DNA of 64,000 bases from CAVWXT01 sp963759115 (GTDB lineage Bacteria; Planctomycetota; Planctomycetia; Pirellulales; Thermoguttaceae): contig CAVWXT010000005.1 of NCBI GenBank assembly GCA_963759115.1, positions 62,001-126,000 of the forward strand, written 5' to 3'. Within the stretch, counting starts at the first letter, position 1, and every line of letters begins with the position of its first letter. Positions 18,001-27,561 of this stretch are shown here, piece by piece. Below the pieces are notes generated by a model. It was not told the DNA's origin. It made no database searches and saw only the letters and a list, made by a program, of their open reading frames with translations. A program made the position numbers and the translations under genes.

Positions 18001-18483
18001 ATGTCCAGCTTCCATATCCGACTGGCCAACGACGATCTGGTCTTTTGCGCCGGCCACTTCCTTGCCTGGGAGGACGGCCGGTGCGAACGTTTGCACGGGC
18101 ACAGCTACCGCGTGTCCGCGGAAGTCTGGGGACCGTTGGACGAAAACCAGTACGTGGTTGACTTCGTCGCCGCCGGCAATGCGATTAAGGCCATCGTCGC
18201 CGAACTGGACCACCGCATGCTCGTGCCGGCCAACCACCCGGCGATTCGCGTGTCGTCGCACAGCGGAGAGACCAAGGTGGCGTTCGCCGGTCGCCGCTGG
18301 ATATTCCCCCACGATGACTGCCTGTTGCTGCCGCTCGCCGGCACCACCACGGAACTGCTGGCCCAATACGTGGGCCAACGGCTTTGGGCCGCGTTGACGG
18401 CCCTCGCCGGCCGGCCGCCCGATCGGATTCGGGTCGAGATCGGCGAAGGCACCGGGGCTTCCGCCGGCTGTGAACTGCCCTGA
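18001..18483 (+). CDS. 6-pyruvoyl-tetrahydropterin synthase / QueD family protein
   Basis: A 160-residue T-fold enzyme. Zinc-binding histidines are seen in FCAGHFL and LHGHSYRV, and ELDHRML and the C-terminal VEIGEGTGASAGCEL carry the conserved His and Glu. Members make 6-pyruvoyl-tetrahydropterin or 6-carboxy-tetrahydropterin for queuosine synthesis. The usual Cys before the second zinc motif is present as RCERLHGH. The gene starts 10 bp after the preceding stop. No other queuosine or pterin gene is near, so which branch it serves cannot be decided. Confidence 0.85.
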   Translation: MSSFHIRLANDDLVFCAGHFLAWEDGRCERLHGHSYRVSAEVWGPLDENQYVVDFVAAGNAIKAIVAELDHRMLVPANHPAIRVSSHSGETKVAFAGRRWIFPHDDCLLLPLAGTTTELLAQYVGQRLWAALTALAGRPPDRIRVEIGEGTGASAGCELP

Positions 18484-18508
18484 AGGCCCGTCTTTCCTGT
18501 AACCGCGA

Positions 18509-19223
18509 TCAGCGGTTGTAAGCTGGCTCGGGATTGGGTTTCGCGGCCTCTGCGTTGTTAGCGCTGGCATTGTCAAACTCAGCCTTGATGGCATTGATAG
18601 AAGCCTGCACGTCGCTCAGACGGGGATTGGTTGGGTCGAGCCGGACTGCCTCTGTCAAGTCCGCAATCCCCTTGCCGTAGCTGCCCTTAGCAAGATTCGC
18701 GGCCCCTCGAACAGAGTGCGCTGTCGCATTTCCCGGATCGAGCCGAATTGCTTTTTCACAGTCCGCAATCGCCCTGTCGTAGTCACCCTTGACGAAACGG
18801 GCAAGGGCTAAAGAAGTGTATGGGCCAGCTTCGGTTGGGTTGAAGCTGGATTGCCATCGCGCAGTCCGCGATGGCCAGGTCGGCTTTGCCCCTCATTATA
18901 TAGCACCAGGCACGGGCGGCATATGTGTCCGCGCATTTCGGATCAAGCTGGATCGCTTTGTTGAAGGCGACAACTGCGGCGTCAAATTCGCCCTTCTCAA
19001 TCAGCAAACCACCCCGGGCGACCAACTCATCCAAACTCTCGTTTGTCGCAGCAGAATGAGGTCCCCGAGCGTTTCGCGAGAACATGCGCGTTTGCCGAAG
19101 ACGAACGCGATGCCTCACATAACACGGCGCATCACTGCCGGGTGCTGGCCCCTCGGCAAACAGAGTCACTGAGGACAAAAGCAATCCGAGCACAACTGCG
19201 GGAAGGTACTTGGGGATTCTCAC
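18509..19223 (-). CDS. Secreted TPR protein (one frameshift)
   Basis: The start is GTG 19223, with AAAGGAGG 7 bases upstream, followed by a signal peptide (MRIPKYLPAVVLGLLLSS). A longer reading from 19268 would include this ribosome binding site. Three to four tetratricopeptide repeats follow, such as KGEFDAAVVAFNKAIQLDP and KADLAIADCAMAIQLQP. One extra base near 18835 breaks the frame; skipping it continues the repeats through KGDYDRAIADCEKAIRLDP to the TGA at 18509. It is probably a periplasmic scaffold. It resembles the larger TPR protein at 56593-57940 but has a leader, which the other lacks. Confidence 0.8.
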
Positions 19224-19448
19224 GGCAAGCCTCCTTTCGTGGACAACGGTTTCAGCGGGTGCAAACATAGCAATTTAGCCACCTTGGGGAAATGTCAGTT
19301 TGCCAGTTTGGGGTGATTGGGGAGATTCCGCAGCTTGCGTTTGGCACGGAATTGTGTGGCGAAGTTGCTTTCCGGGAACCGGTAAGGCTTCTCGCCTGAA
19401 GTGCCGATAATGGCGCACGATCGCTACTCTTGCACGGGACGGTGCGTC

Positions 19449-20114
19449 ATGGCAAGCTCGAATCTCCACAAAGCCGCCGTATTACTGTTGAGCCTGCCGA
19501 AACAGCAGGCCGCCAAGCTGCTCGACAAGCTCGGGCCCGAACAGGTGGCGGCCGTGACCGCCGAAATGGCCAGACTTCGTGACGTCAACGGCGCCGAGCA
19601 AGAAGCGGTTATGCGGGAGTTTGCGGCGGCCGGCGCCGCGCGCGTGGGCCATCAACGGCCGGCAGGCGCGGCGCCCTTCGAGTTCCTTCACGATGTCCCC
19701 AGCGAAGACCTCTTGTCCTTGCTCGCCGACGAGCATCCGCAGACCGTTGCGGTGATCCTCTCCCACTTGCCGCCGCACCAAGCCGCCGATGTGCTGGCCG
19801 ACCTGCCGCCCGACGGGCAGCTTTCGGTCGTCTGCCGCATCGCTGCCATGGAGCAGCCGAGCCCTGAGGTCGTCCGCGACGTCGAAAAGGGCTTGCGAAG
19901 CCGCTTGTTGCGTTGCGATGCCCGGCCTGCCGACCACCGCGGCGTGGCCAGCGTGGTGAAGATGCTCAACGTCATGGAGCCGGCCAGCGAACGCCGGCTG
20001 TTGCGTGAGTTGGCCGCGGCCGACCCGGGCCTGGTGCGCGAAATCCGCCGGGCGATGTTCGGCGCCGACGTGGCCGACTGCGAGGAGCTGAACGTGGCCG
20101 AAGTGGCCTGCTAG
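19449..20114 (+). CDS. FliG-like protein lacking the C-terminal motor domain
   Basis: A 221-residue protein resembling FliG, the rotor protein that links the flagellar MS ring to the stator. The N-terminal helices (LHKAAVLLLSLPKQQAAKLLDKL) and the middle domain with DEHPQTVAVILSHLPPHQAADVL are clear. Full FliG is about 330 residues; here the sequence ends soon after VREIRRAMFG, where the charged torque-generating FliG-C domain should begin. The start is ATG 19449. No flagellar gene is nearby. A role outside the standard motor, or a partial duplicate, is possible. Confidence 0.8.
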   Translation: MASSNLHKAAVLLLSLPKQQAAKLLDKLGPEQVAAVTAEMARLRDVNGAEQEAVMREFAAAGAARVGHQRPAGAAPFEFLHDVPSEDLLSLLADEHPQTVAVILSHLPPHQAADVLADLPPDGQLSVVCRIAAMEQPSPEVVRDVEKGLRSRLLRCDARPADHRGVASVVKMLNVMEPASERRLLRELAAADPGLVREIRRAMFGADVADCEELNVAEVAC

Positions 20115-20133
20115 CGGGCCAACCTGCGGAACC

Positions 20134-22354
20134 TCACCGCACGGCCTCACATTCCGCGATTCTCTGATCGTTGAAATCGTCGGTGAGAAGCCCTTCTTCG
20201 AAGAGCAGCTTGATCTGGCGCAGCCGCCCGGCGACTTGCTGCTTGGTGAACTTGGGCTTGCCCGCCGCATCGACGGGCGCCGCCACGGGTTTGGTCTCTT
20301 CGGTGGACGGCGGAGGCTCGCGCCGCACGCGTCTGGGCGGAGGCACGTAGGAGGGATCGAAGACCAAGACCGTCCACTGTTCGGCGGGAACGAGGTGCCG
20401 CCACAGGAAAGCCTGCATCCGGTCTTCTGCCGGCACGGCTTCGCGGACGACCTCCTGGTCCTGAATCTTCGCCCGGCCCTCGATACACAGGGCAACCGGT
20501 TGTGGCATGTCCTTCAGGTCGGTTTTCAACGTGAGCCGCGCGACATTCTGGGTCCCCGAAACGGTGACGGGGGATGCCGAGAATCCCGTTGGCGGATCCT
20601 TCAAACCCAGCTTGATGGGCCCGGTGAATCCGTCCTTCCGAATCACGTTGATGGTGACGGGGGCGGTGGACTTGCTGCGCAAGGCAAGGCTGGACGGCAC
20701 GATGCGCAACGCGAAATCAGGGCGCGGCGCGCTGATGCGCAGCCGGTAGGCATATTCCTCGCCGCCGTTGCGGGCGGTGTCGCCCAGGTGAACGTAGTAC
20801 GTGCCGTCGGCGGGCAGCTTGGCCGTGAGGTAGGAATCCGCATTGTGCGTGTTCACCCCCGCCTCCGGATCTTCATGATCGTCGTTGAAGGCCAGCAGTT
20901 TGCCGACCGCATCGGTAAGCTTGAGCACGGAATCCAGCGGAGAATCGAGGCGCCGCGCATCAACTTCGGCGACGACCGTTTCGCCGGCGCGGCCCGCAAA
21001 TTGAAACACGTCCCAGTCATCCCGCCGGCCGATGCGGCCGTTGATGATGACGGGAAGCTCCACCTTCTGCGCACACGAGGGGTCGTCGTTAGGCTCCTTT
21101 TCGCAGCATTCCGGCAGCGTGTCGCGAGCGAAGGGCAGGCGGTTGGAAGCCATTCCTTCCTTGTTGCACGCCGCGATCGGATAGATGCCCGGCCCGGCGT
21201 CGTTGGCGGGCAACGTCAGTTCGGTGTTTTGAAGATTCCAGCCTTTCATCTCGACCGTTGCCGGCTCGCCCAGCCGGCCGCCCAACGGAAAGATGCTCGT
21301 CACGAACGGCAACTCGCCGATGCCAACGCGATAGACGAAATCCTCGCGCCCGCGGTAGATGGCGTCGTAGATCGCCAACACGTAATCGCCGTCTTTCGGC
21401 ACCTCATACAAGATGACCGGATCGGGCTTGAAACGGTAGTCGTCGTCGTACGCGACCTCCTTGCCGCCGGCGTCGTAGAGCGCCAGCACGGGCTGGAACC
21501 AGCCGGGAACGGCGTCGGCGATGAACGGGACCAATTCCCGCGCGCTGGTGGAGATGACCAGCCGCTGACCCTTGCGGGCCTCGAAACGATAGCGGTTCTC
21601 CTCGCCGGACGCGATCTGGCCGTTCACGGTACACGGCACGGTTATGCGATCCTCGACTTCGTTGTCCGGTCTTTTGCGCAGCGCGAGTTGCTCCTTGCCG
21701 AGCACCTGGAGCCGAGCTGTAATCATCGGTTTCCGCCAGACTTCGGGCACCTGGCCGACGCAGAACACCATTGGGTTCGTCACGCCGCGGGGCGTCGCCA
21801 GCCGCAGTTCCCGCTCGCCCGGTTTGGCGTCGGAAGCGATCGTAACCTCGACGATGACCAGGTTGGCGATCGAGGCGCATGCCGGGTGCATCGACTTGTT
21901 CGGCCAATCGCTGCTCAATCCTGGAGACGAGCTTCAGCGTGGCTTCATCCTTGTCGGCCGTCGAGGTCTTGTCCGGCGCGGTCGGCGCGCCATCATCGAA
22001 CCTTCCGCCATCATCGCTTCGCCGGAGCTCTTGGTGGGCGCTGCGGCCAGGCTCATCGCTTTCCCCGGCGCCTTCTTCAATTCGGTGAGTTGTTCTCGCA
22101 GCAAGGTCATTTCCTGGGAGCCCAGTCTGCGGTGATACTCGACCACCTTGGCCGACACTCCGGTTCCGGTGACAATCGCCCGGTCGACGTCGTCCAGGTT
22201 CTGACCGCCCAGTTCAATCTGGAAAGTCGTGCCCTGCTGGCCGCCGGCCGGATAGACGAAACCGATGTACGGTCTGGGCTGCGCCCGACGCAGCGGGCGC
22301 CATCGCCAGCCAGGCGACCAGTGCCAAAACCGCAAGCCATTGAACATTGCGCAT
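20134..22354 (-). CDS. Secreted PPC-domain protein (frameshifted)
   Basis: The start is ATG 22354 with a signal peptide (MRNVQWLAVLALVAWLAM). The first 150 residues are spread over three frames, with shifts near 22275, 21985 and 21915. From there a single frame of about 590 residues runs to 20134. It contains two bacterial pre-peptidase C-terminal (PPC) beta-sandwich domains, with ENRYRFEARKGQRLVI and DWDVFQFAGRAGETVV, each ending in a GDYVLAIYD or GTYYVHLGD strand. It is the third gene of the usual planctomycete trio, starting 22 bp after the DUF1501 gene. Its role is unknown; extracellular or periplasmic binding is likely. Confidence 0.85.
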
Positions 22355-22376
22355 GAGCCGCTCCCTTGTCTCGGTG

Positions 22377-23774
22377 CTACATGATCTCCGTCAAGAGTCC
22401 CGCTGACTTCGCTTTCTCCGATGCCGCCGGCAACACATACGCCTCCGTGCCCATAGGATGAGGCAGCCGGGCGCGGGCGTCGATGCCGGCCAACTGATAA
22501 ATGCTCCCCAGGAGGTCCACCGGATACACGGGCCGCTCCTTGACCTCTTCGGCCTTCGCGTCGGATGATCCAACGATGTGGCCGCCCTTGAATCCGCCGC
22601 CGGCCACCAACACGGTGAAGACGTTGCCGTAATGATTGCGGCCGCCATTCCAGGGCGGCTGCCAGTCGATCTTCGGACTCCGGCCGAACTCGCCGCAACA
22701 CCAGACGATGGTGCTTTCCAACAAGTCGTGGTCGTGCAAATCTTGCAGCAGCATGGCCAACCCCTGGTCCAGTTGTGGACATTGCCGGCGCATCGTGGCG
22801 AAGTGGTTGCTGTGCGTATCCCAGCCGCCGGGGTAATTGATGACGACGTAGGGGACGCCCGTTTCGACCATCCGCCGCGCCGCCAGACACTCCTGCCCGA
22901 AGGTGTGGCGACCGTAGCGGTTCCTCAATTCGGGTTTCTCCTTGGAGAGATCAAACACCTCGCGGCCTTGGCCCAAGATCAATTCATAGGCCTGTCGCTT
23001 GGCCTCGGCGGCGGCCGCTAACTGGGGACTGGCCGCCATCAGGCCGGCCATCGTGTCCATTTTGTCGAGCAGTTCGCGGCGGGCCTTTTGCCGCTCGTCG
23101 GTAATGCCTCGGGCGACGACGCCTTCCACTTCGAAGCGGCTCGCGTTCGGGTCGCCGCCCGTGGCAAAAGGCTTGTACTTAGGTCCCAAGAAGCCCTCTT
23201 CCGAGAACCGTCCCTGCGGCCGCGTGAGCACGACGTAGGGCGGGATCAGCCCCTTGTATCCGGGGCTTTTGAAGAGCGCGAACACGGCCCCGACGCTGGG
23301 GTACGCCAGCCGCTCGCCCGGCGCGTGCCCGGTCTGCATCAGGTAGGCGGCAGTTTCATGGCCGTTGTTGCGGTGGGTCATGCTGCGGATGAGCGAATAC
23401 TTGTCGGCCTGCTTCGCCAGTTCAGGAAACAGTGCGCCGATTTGGATGCCGTCCACGTTGGTGGGAATCACCTTGGCGAACTCGCCCATGTACTCATTGC
23501 CCGACTCCGGTTTGGGGTCCCAGGTGTCGTTGTGCGACATGCCGCCCCACAGAAAGACCTGAATGACCGACTTGGCCTTGACCTTCTCGGGAGCTACCGC
23601 GGGGGCGTCGGTCGCAGCCTTGGCCGATGCGTCGGCCGCCGGCGTCTCGCTGGCCAAGGCCGCGGAGCCCAGGCGGTTGGCCAGCAGCAACCCCGCCGCG
23701 CCGCCCAGGCCCAGTCGCATCGCCTCGCGACGGGAGATCCGCGCTGCATCGTCTGCACCGTGACATAGGCTCAT
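22377..23774 (-). CDS. DUF1501 protein with Tat-type leader
   Basis: A DUF1501 protein of about 465 residues. The N-terminus SRREAMRLGLGGAAGLLLAN is a twin-arginine leader. Family motifs include VFLWGGMSHNDTWDPKP, NNGHETAAYLMQTGH, GGWDTHSNHF and CCGEFGRSPKI, which belong to an alkaline-phosphatase-like (sulfatase superfamily) fold. It stands between the DUF1549/DUF1553 gene upstream and the PPC gene downstream, the standard order of this planctomycete set. The start at 23774 is chosen over 23792 only because it gives a compact leader; both are possible. Confidence 0.9.
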   Translation of the reverse strand: MSLCHGADDAARISRREAMRLGLGGAAGLLLANRLGSAALASETPAADASAKAATDAPAVAPEKVKAKSVIQVFLWGGMSHNDTWDPKPESGNEYMGEFAKVIPTNVDGIQIGALFPELAKQADKYSLIRSMTHRNNGHETAAYLMQTGHAPGERLAYPSVGAVFALFKSPGYKGLIPPYVVLTRPQGRFSEEGFLGPKYKPFATGGDPNASRFEVEGVVARGITDERQKARRELLDKMDTMAGLMAASPQLAAAAEAKRQAYELILGQGREVFDLSKEKPELRNRYGRHTFGQECLAARRMVETGVPYVVINYPGGWDTHSNHFATMRRQCPQLDQGLAMLLQDLHDHDLLESTIVWCCGEFGRSPKIDWQPPWNGGRNHYGNVFTVLVAGGGFKGGHIVGSSDAKAEEVKERPVYPVDLLGSIYQLAGIDARARLPHPMGTEAYVLPAASEKAKSAGLLTEIM

Positions 23775-23799
23775 ATTCTTGGGGCCTTTCATTTTCAGT

Positions 23800-23900
23800 T
23801 GTAGAAGCGGCATCTTGCCGCTTCAGACCTGTAGGGGTGCGCGAAACGCACCATCTTGCGCATGTTCTGTTCTGGTGCGTTTCACGCACCCCACAAAGGC
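23800..23900. repeat. Two palindromes between the DUF1501 and DUF1553 genes
   Basis: AAGCGGCATCTTGCCGCTT (about 23806-23824) belongs to the same family as the copies at 9567-9672. GGTGCGCGAAACGCACC (about 23835-23851) and GGTGCGTTTCACGCACC (about 23874-23890) form a second family. The DUF1549/DUF1553 stop lies just downstream at 23911, so these palindromes sit inside the operon. Confidence 0.75.
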
Positions 23901-23910
23901 TCACGCGCTT

Positions 23911-25575
23911 TCAATGTCGATACAGAAACTCAGTGCTGTTAATCAAAGCCCAAGTGATATCTATCCAATCCTGCGGCCTCTTCGCCGGGGCCGACTTGCC
24001 GGACTTGCCGGCGGGAGGGCCGTACGCCTCGGCGTTCTTGACCTCGTCGGCCGTGGGAAAACGCGACAAAATCGTCAGATAAAGCTCCTCCACGATCTCG
24101 CCCGGCTTGTGGCCGGAACTGAGGATGGCCTTCAACTTGCGGCCTTGTTCCAGCTTGCTCTGGATGTGGCTCGAATTGAGCAGGTGCAGCCACTGGGCGG
24201 AGACCGGCTTGTTGTTGCGCTCATTCTCCATCCCCGTGGCCCGCGCCGATCGTCCGAACAATGCCAGGAACGGACTGGTGATGCTGCCGTCCGGCAGTGC
24301 GACCGCCGGTTTGTCAGCCGGAATGTAAGTGAAAGGCTCGGGGATCGGGCTGGTATAAAGGTCCGACGCGCCGGTGACCTTGTTGATGGCGTCGATCAAC
24401 ACCTCGGCATCCAACCTGCGCATCTGGTACGCCGCAAAATTGGCCTCCGCCTGCGGCACATCCGATCGGGGCATCGACGAAAACTGATACGTCGCCGAAT
24501 TGAGAATCAACCGGTAGAGGCGTTTCAAGTCGTAGTGGCTTGCCACCAGTTCCTTCTCCAGATAGGCCAGCAACTCGGGATTGCTCGGCGGGTTGTCGTC
24601 CCGGATATCATCCGGCTCGTGAATGATCCCGCGTCCCAGCAGCCACGACCAGACGCGGTTTACGACACTCCGCGTGAACCAGGGATTCTCCGGCGCAATC
24701 AGCCAATCGGCGAAGACGTCGCGGGGGTCCCGGTTCGGCGGCAGCTTGAACTTGGTTCCATCGGGAAAGACCGCCTCTTGCGGCTCGCTGCCGGTAGGCG
24801 GGGCGGCTTCTGCCGCCGGCGCGGCGCCGGCAGCCTGGCTGGACGCGTCTTTGGCGTCCTGGGGGGCTGAATGGAGGGGATCCCAGAAGACGTCCTCCTC
24901 TTTCCACTCGCGGGTCGGTTTGTAACCGATTTGCGCGAAGAAGACCGCCGTGCCCGCCAGACGGTCCTTCGGCCAGGCCTCGGCCCGCGCGCCGATAAAC
25001 GTCAAGGCCACGGCGGCGGTGATGGATTCGGGAGTCCGGGTCTGGATGGCCCGGTAGAAATTGACCGGGCCGACGCGGAAATTGCTGCCGCTGGAGGTGA
25101 GCAACTCCCGCGCGAACCTGTCGTACGGCTTATTCTCGGCGATGGAGGCCCGCACCCAGCGGTGATAGGCCTGGGCCGCGTTGGGCCAGAGATTGACGGG
25201 AAACTCGGCCTTGATCCGCAGGATGTCGCCCCATTTCATCGCCCAGTAATCCGCAAATTCATTCCGCTCCAGCAGACGATCGATCAAGGCGCGGCGTTTG
25301 TTCGCGTCCTGGTCCAGTATGAACTCACGGGCCTCTTTCGCCGTGGGCAGCGTGCCGATCACGTCCAGATAGGCGCGGCGAACGAACACGGCGTCGGAGC
25401 AGAGGACCGGCTGGATGCCCAACGTCGCCAACTTGGCGAACACGATCCGATCGAGCTCCGCATTCGGGCTTCGGTGCGGCCGGACTTTCATACACGTTGG
25501 GCGCCGTTCGGGCGTCGTGGCCCCGCCTGCAACCACCAACAAAACGATCGCCGAAATGGATGCGGTCTTCGTCAT
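23911..25575 (-). CDS. DUF1549/DUF1553 protein
   Basis: A 554-residue secreted protein, first gene of the trio. A signal peptide (MTKTASISAIVLLVVAGGA) precedes a DUF1549 domain with FVRRAYLDVIGTLPTAKEA and FADYWAMKWGDILRIK. The DUF1553 domain then has WLIAPENPWFTRSVVNRVW, SNPELLAYLEKEL and RRLDAEVLIDAINKVTG. In many planctomycetes these domains follow a cytochrome-like PSCyt1 domain with CxxCH; none is present here. An Ala-rich segment near residue 250 acts as a linker. The biochemical role of the set is unknown. Confidence 0.9.
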   Translation of the reverse strand: MTKTASISAIVLLVVAGGATTPERRPTCMKVRPHRSPNAELDRIVFAKLATLGIQPVLCSDAVFVRRAYLDVIGTLPTAKEAREFILDQDANKRRALIDRLLERNEFADYWAMKWGDILRIKAEFPVNLWPNAAQAYHRWVRASIAENKPYDRFARELLTSSGSNFRVGPVNFYRAIQTRTPESITAAVALTFIGARAEAWPKDRLAGTAVFFAQIGYKPTREWKEEDVFWDPLHSAPQDAKDASSQAAGAAPAAEAAPPTGSEPQEAVFPDGTKFKLPPNRDPRDVFADWLIAPENPWFTRSVVNRVWSWLLGRGIIHEPDDIRDDNPPSNPELLAYLEKELVASHYDLKRLYRLILNSATYQFSSMPRSDVPQAEANFAAYQMRRLDAEVLIDAINKVTGASDLYTSPIPEPFTYIPADKPAVALPDGSITSPFLALFGRSARATGMENERNNKPVSAQWLHLLNSSHIQSKLEQGRKLKAILSSGHKPGEIVEELYLTILSRFPTADEVKNAEAYGPPAGKSGKSAPAKRPQDWIDITWALINSTEFLYRH

Positions 25576-25627
25576 GTCTCGTCAGCTCCATGCGGAAGAA
25601 AGGCGGGCAACGATGAGTGGGCCAAAT

Positions 25628-25910
25628 TCGTAGGGCGGAGTTCCCAATCCGTCCCAGTGACTTGAACTGGACGGATTAGGAAGTCCGTCCTAACCCACCG
25701 GTTGCTAGAGAGCGTCCCTGTTGGCCTCAGCAGCCTCCGGGGATCGTGCAGTTGGCTGGCCATGCGTCGTGCCGCCGTGCGTGGTCGGCGGTCCAGTGGC
25801 CGGTGCGGCCGTGGGGGGGTGCCCTAGGGTGGGTGCGGCTCTTGTAGCGCGCCGTCGCCCGCTGCGTGACCGCATTATACTGCATCCGCCACGCCGCTGG
25901 GAAGAGGGCG
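25628..25910. repeat. REP-like palindromes and unassigned gap
   Basis: Within 25628-25706 GGGCGGAGTTCCCAATCCGTCCC and GGACGGATTAGGAAGTCCGTCC, each about 22 bases and shown here only as arms GGACGGA / TCCGTCC, form two hairpins related to those beside the RAYT. The remaining 200 bp, up to the thiG stop, is GC-rich and shows no gene, terminator or RNA that I recognise. Confidence 0.6.
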
Positions 25911-26789
25911 CTACGGACGGCTCTGAATGACGCCTTCGGTCGGGCTGCTGGCGGTAGCATAGAGCTTCTTGGGAATTCGCCCGGCGAGATACGCCAGCCG
26001 CCCTGACTGGGCCGCCAGCCGCATGGCCTGGGCCATTCGCAACGGGTCTTTGGCGTGGGCGATGCCCGTGTTCAACAGCACCCCGTCGACGCCCAATTCC
26101 ATGGCCGTTGTCACGTCGCTGGCCGTCCCCACACCCGCATCCACGATCACGGGGTAGTCCGGATCGCCCTCTTTCAGATACTCCAGACAAATGCGAATGG
26201 CGTTGGGATTGAGCACGCCCTGGCCCGAGCCGATGGGGCTGCCGGCGGGCATCACGCTCGTGGCCCCGGCCTCCTTCAGCCGCTTGGCCACGACCGGATC
26301 ATCGCTGCTGTAGACGAGCACCTGAAAGCCCTCGGCCACAAGTGTCGCGGTGGCCTGAAGCGTGGCCATCGGGTCGGGCAGGAGCGTCCGTTTGTCGCCC
26401 AACACCTCCAGCTTCACCCAATCGGCGCCGGGATTATTCATCTGCGAGAGGATTTCGCGTCCCAGCCGGGCCACGCGGACGGCGTCTTCGGCCGTGAAGC
26501 AGCCGGCCGTGTTCGGCAGGATCGTGTACCGCCGCGTGTCGATGAAGTCGAGCAGATTCTTGCCCTCGGCGTCGATCAGCCGCTCGCGGCGGACGGCCAC
26601 GGTGATGCACTCCGTGCCCGAGATGTCCAGCGCCTTGCGCATCGCCGAGTAGCTGGAGTACTTGCCGGTGCCGACCACCAGCCGGCTTCCGAACGTGTGG
26701 GAACCGATTTGCAGTCGATCCGGCGCGACCGCTTGCGACTCGCCCACGACTTCAGCCGCTTGCGGCCTCCCATGAGATTCGGCAGGCAT
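25911..26789 (-). CDS. thiG: Thiazole synthase ThiG
   Basis: A 292-residue TIM-barrel enzyme that builds the thiamine thiazole phosphate from 1-deoxy-D-xylulose 5-phosphate, dehydroglycine and ThiS-thiocarboxylate. Motifs seen are RLVVGTGKYSS, the Schiff-base lysine in WVKLEVLGD near residue 125, VYSSDDPVVAKRL, PAGSPIGSGQGV and the phosphate loop DAGVGTASDV. An extra 25 residues at the N-terminus are not conserved. It starts 3 bases after the thiS stop, so the two are co-translated. The frame is intact. Confidence 0.96.
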   Translation of the reverse strand: MPAESHGRPQAAEVVGESQAVAPDRLQIGSHTFGSRLVVGTGKYSSYSAMRKALDISGTECITVAVRRERLIDAEGKNLLDFIDTRRYTILPNTAGCFTAEDAVRVARLGREILSQMNNPGADWVKLEVLGDKRTLLPDPMATLQATATLVAEGFQVLVYSSDDPVVAKRLKEAGATSVMPAGSPIGSGQGVLNPNAIRICLEYLKEGDPDYPVIVDAGVGTASDVTTAMELGVDGVLLNTGIAHAKDPLRMAQAMRLAAQSGRLAYLAGRIPKKLYATASSPTEGVIQSRP

Positions 26790-26792
26790 AGT

Positions 26793-26992
26793 CTATCCTC
26801 CGCCCACCAACGTCACGATTTCCAGGCGGTCGCCCTCGGCGAGACGGTGCTCGGCATGACGCTGGCGGGACACCAGTTCCAGATTGACCTCAACGGCCAC
26901 GGGCTTGCGCTCAGCCGCAACTCATCCAACAGCGCGGCCACCGTGATGCCCTCGGCCGCTTGCCGGCACTCACCATTTACCATTACTTGCAT
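26793..26992 (-). CDS. thiS: Sulfur carrier protein ThiS (one frameshift)
   Basis: A 66-residue ubiquitin-fold sulfur carrier. The N-terminus MQVMVNGECRQ and ITVAALLDELRLS are in one frame; after a missing base near 26915 the other frame gives RKPVAVEVNLELV, DRLEIVTLVGGG and a stop. The Gly-Gly C-terminus is adenylated and thiocarboxylated for ThiG. Since thiG is intact and adjacent, the shift is probably a sequence error. The start is ATG 26992. Confidence 0.88.
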
Positions 26993-27015
26993 GCAAACAC
27001 CGGTGCTTCTTTGCT

Positions 27016-27561
27016 TCACTTCGCGGCCTTCGAGGCAGGCGCCGCGCCGGACGGATTGCGGAATGGCGCCACGCCCACCAGGTCCAACGGCCCGTTTTGC
27101 ACCTGCCCGGACGTGTGCATCGAAGGGACCCAACGCACGGCGTAGGCCGCCAACTTGCCGCTGGTGACCTCGGCGACGTAGCAGCTTGCGATGCCGTACT
27201 GCTGACGGGCGCCGCCGCCGCGTCTGAGGTTGGCAATGCCGGTGACCATCATGAACTTGGGGCTCTTCTGCGGATCGATGCCCAGATCGCGGCCAACGTT
27301 GGTGTCGAAGTAGCCGCTGAACGTGCCCGGAATCTTGCCCAACACCATGGCCCTGAGATCGCCGGTAAGGAAATCGAGCAAATAGACGGCCTCCACGTCG
27401 GTATCCAGCAGGCCGGTGGCCATGGCAAACGTGTCGCCGCGGTCGGTCGCCGCGGCGTGCAAGGGAGTGTAAGGCCAATACCCGCTCACAGCCAACCCGA
27501 CCACGAGCCCGATCCCCGCCGCCACCAGCCAATGATAACGATGTTGTTTCAAGCTCACCAC
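27016..27561 (-). CDS. Membrane-anchored protein of unknown function
   Basis: A protein of 181 residues with one N-terminal membrane segment (residues about 8-30, WLVAAGIGLVVGLAVSGYW), probably a signal anchor. The exposed part contains TDVEAVYLLDFLTGDLRA and YGIASCYVAEVTSGKLAAYAVRW, two similar strands with acidic turns, which suggests a small beta-propeller-like or sheet fold. The start is GTG 27561 or GTG 27558, with AGAGGG a few bases upstream; the longer reading to 27804 would run through GC-rich untranslated DNA. It stops 24 bp before thiS and may share its transcript. I do not recognise the family. Confidence 0.65.
   Translation of the reverse strand: MVSLKQHRYHWLVAAGIGLVVGLAVSGYWPYTPLHAAATDRGDTFAMATGLLDTDVEAVYLLDFLTGDLRAMVLGKIPGTFSGYFDTNVGRDLGIDPQKSPKFMMVTGIANLRRGGGARQQYGIASCYVAEVTSGKLAAYAVRWVPSMHTSGQVQNGPLDLVGVAPFRNPSGAAPASKAAK

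Noticed and set aside
20236..22356. A 706-residue plus-strand reading
   Set aside because: It is antisense to the PPC-domain gene and has no family motif; the minus-strand reading has two PPC domains and a signal peptide.
22377..23774. Sulfatase annotation for the DUF1501 gene
   Set aside because: The fold is related, but the sulfatase C/S-x-P-x-R motif is absent.
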